From Actinoplanes utahensis (GTDB lineage Bacteria; Actinomycetota; Actinomycetes; Mycobacteriales; Micromonosporaceae), in NCBI RefSeq assembly GCF_016862455.1, contig NZ_BOMZ01000037.1, positions 1-64,000 of the forward strand: a stretch of DNA of 64,000 nt, given 5' to 3'. The notes under the pieces are model-generated. The model worked only from the letters and a program-made list of their open reading frames with translations. It searched no databases and had not been told where the DNA came from. Shown here in pieces: positions 8,864 to 15,096 of the stretch (its first letter is position 1; every line of letters begins with the position of its first letter). The translations under genes and the position numbers were made by a program.

Positions 8864-9540
8864 GTTGAACTCATGCCGTCGTTGTTGCCGCTGGCCAGAT
8901 GCAGCACTGGTGCGTGGGCGGCGGGGCTGCCGTACACGTGGGGGTTGACGAGCATTTCGTCGTCGGCGCGGCAGAAGGAGTTGTAGAGCACCGTGTCGTG
9001 CAGGCGCACGGTGATGCCGGGTACGCCGGTGAGCGGCTGGAGGTTGACGAGGGCGGTACGGATGCGGACGCTCATGCCGGTCCCGACCCGTTCCTCGGTT
9101 CCCCGGTTGGCGATGTGTTGGCCGTCCGGGTCGCCGAGCGCGATGCGTACACGGACGCCGTTGCTCGCCTTGTCCCGCAGGAGGGAGGGCACTGATGCGT
9201 CTTCGGCGAGGAAGAGTGCGCTGTACGCGAGGATGTCGATCTCGCGCTCGGCACGGCTGAGAAGGCGAGCCCAAGCGTCCGAAGGCACCGAGGAACGGTG
9301 CGGATAGACGATGCGCACCTCGGTAGCCGCCGGGGTGGATGCCGACGGGCGCGGGAGGTTGGGCCACAGGTCGTAGGCGGTCCATCCGGTGAGTTTCACC
9401 AGGGCGTCGCGGTGGCGGGGGTAGGGCATGCGGCCGCTGGTCCAGCGTTGGACGGTCTTCGGGTCGACGTCGAGGCGTTCGGCGACGTCGATGACGGTGA
9501 GTCCAGCGCTGCGTAGCGCACGGGCGAGTGGGTGGTTCAC
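8809..9540 (-). CDS. XRE-type regulator with PLD-like C-terminal domain (copy 1)
   Basis: 243 residues. Residues ~1-50 are a Cro/C1-type helix-turn-helix (RSAGLTVIDVAERLDVDP, then KTVQRWTSGRMPYPRHR). Residues ~70-240 form a phospholipase-D-like domain seen in many actinobacterial XRE proteins (LAYSALFLAEDASVPSLL; VRVRIALGDPDG; a TVLYNSFCRADDEMLVNPH segment). A full HKD catalytic motif is not evident, so the domain is more likely a ligand sensor than a nuclease. It is a paralogue of the protein at 11436. A tandem AGAMGTCC motif lies 41 bp upstream of its ATG. Confidence 0.7.
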   Translation of the reverse strand: MNHPLARALRSAGLTVIDVAERLDVDPKTVQRWTSGRMPYPRHRDALVKLTGWTAYDLWPNLPRPSASTPAATEVRIVYPHRSSVPSDAWARLLSRAEREIDILAYSALFLAEDASVPSLLRDKASNGVRVRIALGDPDGQHIANRGTEERVGTGMSVRIRTALVNLQPLTGVPGITVRLHDTVLYNSFCRADDEMLVNPHVYGSPAAHAPVLHLASGNNDGMSSTHIAAFERVWGSAKPLKD

Positions 9541-9580
9541 GCAACGACTCCGATCGCTGGCGAGAGCGTCATCGTAGCCA

Positions 9581-9598
9581 AGAAGTCCCTAGACGTCC
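9581..9598. promoter_or_regulatory. Tandem AGAMGTCC motif (candidate operator)
   Basis: AGAAGTCC-CT-AGACGTCC: two 8-bp half-sites in direct orientation with 10-bp periodicity. The same unit with halves swapped occurs at 15012-15029 before the integrase, and a looser version at 12214-12232 before the second XRE-PLD gene. The 10-bp phasing places both halves on one face of the helix. The binding protein is unknown; the two XRE-PLD proteins are the obvious candidates. Confidence 0.45.
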
Positions 9599-9681
9599 TA
9601 GCGCCGCGGTTCACGTTCGGTTACCTACCGCGAAGAATCGTCCTGAGCGGCCAGAGTTGGAGCGAGCGGGGGAGTGGTGAC

Positions 9682-9915
9682 ATGAAAGGCGACCGGCCAG
9701 GTGCGGACGCTGCACGCACGTCGGCTGACCGTCTGGCGCTGGCCCTCGAAGAGGCAGGCTTCGACGTCGGCCAGGAGTTCCCGGCTCTGCACGACGCAGT
9801 GGGACGTCAGGGCACAGCGGTGGTGCGGGTCGGCGATATCTCGCCAGCAGTCGCGGACCGGCTCTCGGCGGTGCTGGCCGGGGTTGAGAACCCGGAGGGC
9901 TACGTCGATACATGA
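9682..9915 (+). CDS. Small hypothetical protein
   Basis: 77 residues from ATG 9682, preceded by GGGGGAG. It is a single acidic alpha/beta unit (SADRLALALEEAGFDVGQEFP, then VVRVGDISPAVADRLSAVL) with a repeat of short helices and no cysteines or membrane segments. The pattern suggests a small soluble binding protein; I do not recognise the family. It precedes the HD-domain gene by 39 bp and faces away from the XRE-PLD gene, sharing the intergenic region that contains the tandem motif. Confidence 0.55.
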   Translation: MKGDRPGADAARTSADRLALALEEAGFDVGQEFPALHDAVGRQGTAVVRVGDISPAVADRLSAVLAGVENPEGYVDT

Positions 9916-9954
9916 TCTTGGTTTGCTGCTGGGACGGTCGCATAGTCTGCCTAT

Positions 9955-10503
9955 GTGGATCAGGTTGATCGTGCCCGTGACCTCGCACATTCGCTGCTGG
10001 CGGGGCCGATCCCGCGCCGGTGGGCACACAGTCAGGGCGTGGGGCGTAAAGCCGCATCGGTGGCGCACCTGGTCGGCGATCAAGGGGCGGTGATGGTGGC
10101 CTCTGCCTGGCTCCACGATGTCGGCTACGCACCCGACCTGGTCGTGACCGGCATGCATCAGCTCGACGGTGCCCGCTATCTGCGCGATGTCGCCAAGGTC
10201 GACGACCTCGTTTGCCGGTTGGTCGCTCACCACTCGTGCGCGCACATTGAGGCCCGCAATCGCGGCTTAGCCGAGCAACTGGTGAGCGAGTTCCCGCCGG
10301 TGGAGGGCCTGTTGTCGGATGCGATCACGTATGCGGACATGACTACCACCCCGGACGGGGAGCCCGTCGAGGTCGAGCAGCGTCTCGGGGAGATCCTGTC
10401 CCGCTACGGCAACGGCGACCTGGTCGCGGAGTCCATCCGGGAGGCGAGCCCGTTGATCATCGGCGCGGTGCGGCGGGTGTCCGTGCTGCTGGCGGCAGGT
10501 TAG
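9955..10503 (+). CDS. HD-domain phosphohydrolase
   Basis: 182 residues from GTG 9955. Metal ligands of an HD domain are visible: His25 in RRWAHSQGVG, the His54-Asp55 pair in WLHDVGYAP, a following histidine in GMHQLDGARYL, and the AHHS segment near residue 92. HD proteins of this size hydrolyse nucleotides or phosphate esters. The family is frequent in actinomycete mobile elements without a fixed role. Its stop (10501-10503) overlaps the oppositely oriented gene at 10500, so the two converge without a terminator. Confidence 0.75.
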   Translation: MDQVDRARDLAHSLLAGPIPRRWAHSQGVGRKAASVAHLVGDQGAVMVASAWLHDVGYAPDLVVTGMHQLDGARYLRDVAKVDDLVCRLVAHHSCAHIEARNRGLAEQLVSEFPPVEGLLSDAITYADMTTTPDGEPVEVEQRLGEILSRYGNGDLVAESIREASPLIIGAVRRVSVLLAAG

Positions 10504-10958
10504 GAAGCATCGGTACGGGTGATCGAGCCCTGTTCGTCGCGGCTCCACCGTCGGCCGGCGCTGTCGAGGAATTCGATCTGTACGGGTTCGGGCTCGACGT
10601 ACGTGCGTAGCCACTCCGCCGGCGCCGGGCGCTGGATGGTGCGACCGGGCGGGACGAGACCGACGAACTCCGAGTGGGACTCCTCGCCGCCGCGTGCGGG
10701 CAACGGCAACTCCACCTCGTAGATCGGCATGTCGCTCGCGTTGTGGATGTGGAACGCGAGTTCCCGCGTCCCGTCGACCTTGCGAGTGAGTTCCACCCAG
10801 GCGCTGATGCGTTCAGCTTGGGCACGGCGTTGGTCATCGGCGCGGTCGGCTTCGCGCCGGTGCTCGCGGCGCAGCAGCGTGAACCCGACGATGAACGCCC
10901 CGACCGTCCCGACCGCCGCGAAGCTGTCGGCACCGGCACCGACCCAGTCGCTATCCAA
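10500..10958 (-). CDS. Small membrane-anchored hypothetical protein
   Basis: 152 residues if translation starts at TTG 10958, which overlaps the last codons of the NUDIX gene; no ATG or GTG gives a better start, so the N-terminus is tentative. One N-terminal transmembrane segment (SFAAVGTVGAFIVGFTLL) is followed by a basic helix rich in Arg/Asp (RREHRREADRADDQRRAQ) and a ~90-residue beta-rich domain (ELAFHIHNASDMPIYEVEL; VQIEFLDSAGRRWSR). The design, TM plus charged linker plus small beta domain, is common among actinobacterial proteins of unknown function. It is probably cotranscribed with the NUDIX and XRE-PLD genes upstream. Confidence 0.55.
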   Translation of the reverse strand: MDSDWVGAGADSFAAVGTVGAFIVGFTLLRREHRREADRADDQRRAQAERISAWVELTRKVDGTRELAFHIHNASDMPIYEVELPLPARGGEESHSEFVGLVPPGRTIQRPAPAEWLRTYVEPEPVQIEFLDSAGRRWSRDEQGSITRTDAS

Positions 10959-11427
10959 GGTGAATACTGCCCGGCGCGGTGAGGTACTGGTCGACCCGCA
11001 TCCGCATCGAACGGTCCATCGGCAGTGCAGGGATCTCTGCCGGTGGCACCCAGCGCACCTCGGTCGACTCCGAACTCGGCGTCGGTGCGCCGCCGACCGG
11101 CCGGGCCGTGAACACGATCGAGAACTCCTGCCGGGCCTCGTTGTTGCTGGTGTAAAGGATGACGTGCCGGGGGTCGGTGTAGATGCCGACCAGGCCGGTG
11201 ACCTCGACGTCGATCCCGGTCTCCTCGGCCGTCTCCCGAACCGCCGTCTGCGGCAGCGACTCACCGAGGTCCATACCGCCGCCAGGGAGCGCCCAGTTGT
11301 CGTTGTCCGAGCGGCGGATCAGCAGGATCGCGCCGTCGTCGTTGACCACGACGACGTTCGCGGACGGTACGACGCTGTTCGCCTTCGGCGCGGCAGGGTC
11401 GTTGTAGTAGTCGATGCGTCGTCCCAC
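10951..11427 (-). CDS. NUDIX hydrolase
   Basis: 158 residues from GTG 11427, with GAGG 8 bp upstream. The NUDIX box is complete: G(5x)E(7x)REUxEExGU in GGMDLGESLPQTAVRETAEE followed by TGI. It is preceded by LLIRRSDNDNWALPGG, as in typical MutT-type pyrophosphohydrolases. Substrate cannot be read. The start lies 8 bp after the XRE-PLD stop (11436) and the end overlaps the small membrane gene, so the three form one minus-strand operon. XRE-PLD plus NUDIX is a plausible nucleotide-sensing pair, by inference only. Confidence 0.8.
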   Translation of the reverse strand: MGRRIDYYNDPAAPKANSVVPSANVVVVNDDGAILLIRRSDNDNWALPGGGMDLGESLPQTAVRETAEETGIDVEVTGLVGIYTDPRHVILYTSNNEARQEFSIVFTARPVGGAPTPSSESTEVRWVPPAEIPALPMDRSMRMRVDQYLTAPGSIHLG

Positions 11428-11435
11428 GTGTTGCC

Positions 11436-12170
11436 TCACTCCACCGGTGTCGCGTCGTCCCAGACGCGCTCGAAGCTGTCCAGGTACGTGTTGACCATGC
11501 CGCCGCCGGCCACCCGCCGCAGGTGCAGCACCGGGGCTTGCGAAGCGGCGAAGCTGTAGATGTGGGTGTTGACCAGGACTTGGTCGTCGGCGCGGTAGAT
11601 CGAGTTGTACAGCACGGTCCGGTGTAGCCGGAACTCGATGCCCTCGACACCGAGCAGCGGCCGGTACATCACCAGCGCGTTCTTGATCTTCGCTGCCTGG
11701 ACCTCGTCCACCCCCTCGTCGGCGCCGCGTTGCGCTACCGACGCGGAGTCCGGGTCGCCGAGCAGGATGCGTACCCGCGCCCCGTTGCGGGCTTTCTCCT
11801 GGAAGATGCGGTGGATGCCCGCGTCCTCGGACAGGAAGAGACCGCTGTAGACCAGGACACCGATCTCTTCCTCGGCGTTGTCGAACAGGGTGCGCCACAC
11901 CTCGGACGGCACGGTCCACCGGTGCGGGTAGATGTTGATGATCTCGCTTTCGCTGGCGCTGGCGACCTGGTCGGAGCTGAGCGCGTCCGGCCACAGGTAC
12001 ACCTCGTCGACTCCGAGACGGGCGGCTACCGCGTACCGATGGCGCCGGTACGGCGTACGCCCGGTGATCCAACGCTCGACGCTCTTCGGGTCGACGTTGA
12101 GCACTTCGGCGAGCGCGGCTGGAGTCAATCCGCGTTCCAGCATGGCGGTACGTAGTCGCTCGTTCGGCAT
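11436..12170 (-). CDS. XRE-type regulator with PLD-like C-terminal domain (copy 2)
   Basis: 244 residues from ATG 12170, with GGGAAG upstream; an earlier in-frame start at 12206 lacks support. Same build as the protein at 8809: an N-terminal helix-turn-helix (LTPAALAEVLNVDPKSVERW) and a PLD-like domain (LVYSGLFLSEDAGIHRIF; VRILLGDPDS; TVLYNSIYRADDQVLVNTH). The two are clearly paralogous over their whole length but differ at many positions, so the duplication is old or they were acquired separately. It heads the operon with NUDIX and the small membrane protein, and a GACGTC-type repeat lies upstream (12214-12232). Confidence 0.7.
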   Translation of the reverse strand: MPNERLRTAMLERGLTPAALAEVLNVDPKSVERWITGRTPYRRHRYAVAARLGVDEVYLWPDALSSDQVASASESEIINIYPHRWTVPSEVWRTLFDNAEEEIGVLVYSGLFLSEDAGIHRIFQEKARNGARVRILLGDPDSASVAQRGADEGVDEVQAAKIKNALVMYRPLLGVEGIEFRLHRTVLYNSIYRADDQVLVNTHIYSFAASQAPVLHLRRVAGGGMVNTYLDSFERVWDDATPVE

Positions 12171-12213
12171 CGTCTTCCCGTCAGGACGTCCCGGCAGCCT
12201 GACCACCCTAACC

Positions 12214-12232
12214 AGACGTCTTGGACACGTCC
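12214..12232. promoter_or_regulatory. GACGTC direct repeat upstream of XRE-PLD copy 2
   Basis: AGACGTCTTGGACACGTCC: half-sites AGACGTCT and ACACGTCC spaced 11 bp apart, 44 bp before the ATG at 12170 on the minus strand. Less regular than the sites at 9581 and 15012, but it has the same arrangement and an equivalent place relative to a paralogous gene. Confidence 0.35.
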
Positions 12233-12323
12233 AGCCACGACCTGATCACGTCCCGTCGCCTGATCGCACTCTCAATGGCGTCGATGCGAGCCCTCGCCTC
12301 GCCGTACCGAGAGGAGATCAGCA

Positions 12324-12515
12324 ATGGACACTCACCACTTCACCCACGAGGCCCCGGCCTGCCCGTGCGGCGCACAGCTCACCGCCGGACATCCGGCTCT
12401 GTGCCGCAAGTGCGTGGCCCGCAACCGCTGGACCCGCCGGCACCAGCCGCGCGGCAGTCACACCGGCACCGATCGCGCCATCCGGACCCGCCGCCGCCGT
12501 GGTGGTGACGCGTGA
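12324..12515 (+). CDS. Small zinc-ribbon-like basic protein
   Basis: 63 residues from ATG 12324 behind GGAG. Four cysteines (ACPCGAQ...LCRKCVARN) make a zinc-ribbon-like knuckle, followed by an Arg/His-rich tail. Proteins of this type recur directly before the SpdB/FtsK transfer module in actinomycete integrative elements, but no function is established. Overlaps the next gene by 4 bp. Confidence 0.6.
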   Translation: MDTHHFTHEAPACPCGAQLTAGHPALCRKCVARNRWTRRHQPRGSHTGTDRAIRTRRRRGGDA

Positions 12516-12706
12516 CGATCGCCGTCTCCGCCGTCATCCTGCTCGGCGTCTTCGTCTACCTGCTCTGGCGGTACGCCCGGCTGCCGCTCTGGCAGGCCGC
12601 CGTCTGCGCGGCCTTCGGCTACTTCCTCGCCTCGTCGTCGGTCGGTCCCGAGGTCGGCAACGGGCTGCGCGCCCTGGCCCGCTTCGTCGCCGGACTCACC
12701 CTCTGA
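12512..12706 (+). CDS. Small membrane protein (SpdB-like position)
   Basis: 64 residues from GTG 12512 in a GTGA overlap. Two hydrophobic stretches: AVSAVILLGVFVYLLWRYA and a weaker WQAAVCAAFGYFLASSS. Spread (Spd) proteins of conjugative actinomycete plasmids are small membrane proteins in this same place ahead of the transfer ATPase, so a role in intramycelial spreading is a fair inference, but there is no sequence-level proof. Confidence 0.55.
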   Translation: MTIAVSAVILLGVFVYLLWRYARLPLWQAAVCAAFGYFLASSSVGPEVGNGLRALARFVAGLTL

Positions 12707-12707
12707 C

Positions 12708-13067
12708 ATGAGCCCACACCCACCGGAAGGAGACCCGATCCCGCACATGACCCAGGACCCGAACATCCCGCGCCCCACCCTCGACCAGGAGGCCGTCCGC
12801 ACCCATCTGCACGCCGCCCGCCTACGGGCAACACCGGCAACCATCTGGACCGCCATCGGTGACATCCCGGTCATGCTCGCCGAGCTCGACCGCCTCGCAC
12901 GCCTGCTCACCCGCACCCGCTGGAACTTCGCCGACCTGCTCGCCGCCGCCCGCGCCACCCTCGCCGCCGACCACGACGGCGAAGCCGACCCGCTGAGCTA
13001 CCTGCGCGACGCGGTCGCCGAGCACCACGCCTGGGTACGGCCGGATGAGGGCGAACTCGCCGAATGA
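12708..13067 (+). CDS. Hypothetical protein preceding the transfer ATPase
   Basis: 119 residues from ATG 12708. A second in-frame ATG at 12747 follows a good GGAAGGAG (12724-12731) at a long spacing and is an alternative start. All-helical, acidic protein (LDQEAVRTHLHAARLRATPA; IPVMLAELDRLARLLTRTRW; LLAAARATLAAD) without membrane segments. Its stop overlaps the FtsK-like start (ATGA at 13064). Conserved position suggests a transfer accessory protein; family not recognised. Confidence 0.6.
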   Translation: MSPHPPEGDPIPHMTQDPNIPRPTLDQEAVRTHLHAARLRATPATIWTAIGDIPVMLAELDRLARLLTRTRWNFADLLAAARATLAADHDGEADPLSYLRDAVAEHHAWVRPDEGELAE

Positions 13068-14806
13068 GATCGTACGGACGCAGGCACCGCCGCTGGAACC
13101 GCCGCAACCCGCAACCGCTGCTGTTCGTACCCGATGAGCCGTTGACCCTCGCCGCGCTGGCCGCCATCGGCCGTGCCCTGTACCGCTACCGCTCCGAACT
13201 CGCCCCGATCACCACCGCGGTGATCCTCGCGGTCGCCGGACTCATCCTCCACCACACCCACCCTGGAGCGTGGCCACTGATCGCGGCGCTTACCGTGGCC
13301 GCAGCGCTGGCCGCCGCACTCCGCGGGGTGCCGTGGGGTCTTACTCGCACCGCCGAACGTGCCTACGCCGCGACGACGACCGCTGTCGCGGGAACCTGGC
13401 TCGCCGTCGCAGCGGCGCTCGGACCGGTGCGGTCACCGTTGCTGACCGTCCTTGTCGTGGCTGTGGTCCCGTTCGGTATCCCGTGGTGGGGACACCGGCG
13501 ACGCCGCGCCCGGGTGCGTGTGGACCGGGTCATCAACGCCTGGCCGAACCTGGCCGAAGTGATCGGGCTGACCGGGTCACGGATCATGTCGGCCGTCGTG
13601 GACACCTGGGGCTGGCGTGCCCGGCTGAAACTGCGACCAGGTCAGAGCGTCACCGACGTCGTCACCCGCGTGCCGGCCATCGAGTCGGCCCTCGGCACGA
13701 GGCCCGGTGCGGTCCGGGTCGAGCAGGACCCGGCACATGCCGGCCGGTGCACCATGCGCGTCCTGGCGATCGACCCGCACGCCGGGGCGATCCCGTGGCC
13801 CGGTCCGACCGCCCGGACCCTGGCCGACCCGATCGAGTTGGGCGTCTTCGAGGACGCGACACCCGTACGCGTCGCGCTGCTGCGCAAGCATGCCCTGATC
13901 GGCGGGACCACCGATTCCGGTAAGAGCGGCGTACTCAATGTGGTCCTTGGCAACCTCGCGGCGTGCGCCGATGTCGTGCTCTGGGGTATCGACCTCAAAG
14001 GCGGCATGGAACTCCGGCCGTGGGCGCCCTGCCTCGCCCGGCTGGCCACCACCCCGGAGGAGGCGACCGAGCTGCTCGCTGACGCGGTCGCCGTGCTCGA
14101 CGCCCGCGCACACGCCTCCGGACGCGACAACAGCCGCGTCTGGGAACCCACACCGGCCGCGCCGGCGCTGGTCATCGTCATCGACGAGTACGCCGAACTC
14201 GCCGACACCGCACCGGACGCCGTCGGGCACGCCGAATCGATCGCCCGGCGCGGCCGTGCCCTCGCCGTCGACCTGCTCGCCGCCACCCAACGGCCGACCC
14301 AGAAAGCTATGGGTGGGGGAGCACTGCGCTCGCAGATGAGCATCCGCGTCTGCCTGCGGGTGCGGGAACGCCGCGACGTCGACCTCATCCTCGACAAGGG
14401 CATGCTCACCGACGGCTGGCACGCCCACACCCTCGACGCACCCGGCAAGTTCTACATCCTCGCCGACGGCCACGACCAACCACGCCGCGCCCGCGCCTAC
14501 CTGGTCACCGACGAACTCGTACGCCAGACCGCCGCCCGCTACGCCGACCAACGACCCGACCTCGACCCGCTGTCCCGCGCGGCGATCGACCACCAACCGA
14601 AGCCGATCGAACCGCCACGACCGGCAGCCGACGACCCGGAACAGACGCTGCTGACAGTCCTTGATCAAGCGCCCGCCGACGGGCTGACCGCTCGGGAACT
14701 CATCGACCTCACCGGCATGGGACGCACCTGGATCTACAACCGGCTCCAAGCCCACGCCACCACCGGCCGCGCCCGGCAAGTCACCCGCGGGCACTGGCGC
14801 ACCTGA
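13064..14806 (+). CDS. FtsK/SpoIIIE-type DNA transfer ATPase (TraSA-like)
   Basis: 580 residues. Two to four hydrophobic segments in residues ~45-145 anchor it to the membrane. The motor domain has Walker A GGTTDSGKSG (~284-293) and Walker B LVIVIDEYAEL. The LAATQRPTQKAMGGG stretch is typical of FtsK-family RecA folds. A C-terminal winged helix (TARELIDLTGMGRTWIYNRL) may recognise DNA, like the gamma domain of FtsK or TraB. Such proteins move double-stranded DNA between mycelia in actinomycete integrative elements. It is last in the 12324-14806 overlapping operon, directly upstream of the GTCCG-rich tract and the integrase. Confidence 0.85.
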   Translation: MRSYGRRHRRWNRRNPQPLLFVPDEPLTLAALAAIGRALYRYRSELAPITTAVILAVAGLILHHTHPGAWPLIAALTVAAALAAALRGVPWGLTRTAERAYAATTTAVAGTWLAVAAALGPVRSPLLTVLVVAVVPFGIPWWGHRRRRARVRVDRVINAWPNLAEVIGLTGSRIMSAVVDTWGWRARLKLRPGQSVTDVVTRVPAIESALGTRPGAVRVEQDPAHAGRCTMRVLAIDPHAGAIPWPGPTARTLADPIELGVFEDATPVRVALLRKHALIGGTTDSGKSGVLNVVLGNLAACADVVLWGIDLKGGMELRPWAPCLARLATTPEEATELLADAVAVLDARAHASGRDNSRVWEPTPAAPALVIVIDEYAELADTAPDAVGHAESIARRGRALAVDLLAATQRPTQKAMGGGALRSQMSIRVCLRVRERRDVDLILDKGMLTDGWHAHTLDAPGKFYILADGHDQPRRARAYLVTDELVRQTAARYADQRPDLDPLSRAAIDHQPKPIEPPRPAADDPEQTLLTVLDQAPADGLTARELIDLTGMGRTWIYNRLQAHATTGRARQVTRGHWRT

Positions 14807-14811
14807 CCCGA

Positions 14812-14894
14812 ACGTCCGCGCGGACGTCCGTCCGCTCGCGCGCGTCTGCGCATAACAGCGCGCGGACGGACAACGGACGGACGACCGCGCGGAC
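14812..14894. repeat. GTCCG-rich inverted-repeat tract (candidate transfer locus)
   Basis: Directly after the FtsK-like stop, ~80 bp are built of GTCCG/CGGAC words: CGTCCGCGCGGACGTCCGTC on the left, then a CG-alternating stretch, then CGCGCGGACGGAC and ACGGACGGAC on the right, ending CGCGCGGAC. GTCCGTCCG and CGGACGGAC form inverted arms around cataacag. Transfer ATPases of this class bind short repeated words near their own gene (clt), so it is a candidate recognition site; a terminator is the simpler alternative. Confidence 0.45.
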
Positions 14895-15011
14895 ACCCCA
14901 CCCACGACCCGGAAGGAGGCCCGACGATCACCACCGACGACCAGACCAGCGAAGGGAGAAATTGCAGCATACGAAGCTGCAAGACACTGATTCTCGAAGA
15001 TTCGCAGCTCA

Positions 15012-15029
15012 AGACGTCCCTAGAAGTCC
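15012..15029. promoter_or_regulatory. Tandem AGAMGTCC motif upstream of the integrase
   Basis: AGACGTCC-CT-AGAAGTCC, 16 of 18 positions identical to the site at 9581-9598, with the two half-sites in swapped order. It lies 67 bp before the preferred integrase ATG (15097). This would let the same regulator control the XRE-PLD gene and the integrase. Confidence 0.45.
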
Positions 15030-15096
15030 CGCTGTCTGATGCGGCCGCAGACGCACTGTGGCGCATCATCGACCGCGCCCGGAAGACTCGTCGGTC

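Noticed and set aside
12207..12323. Small plus-strand frame starting at 12221
   Set aside because: Runs out of frame through the zinc-ribbon gene and has no ribosome site.
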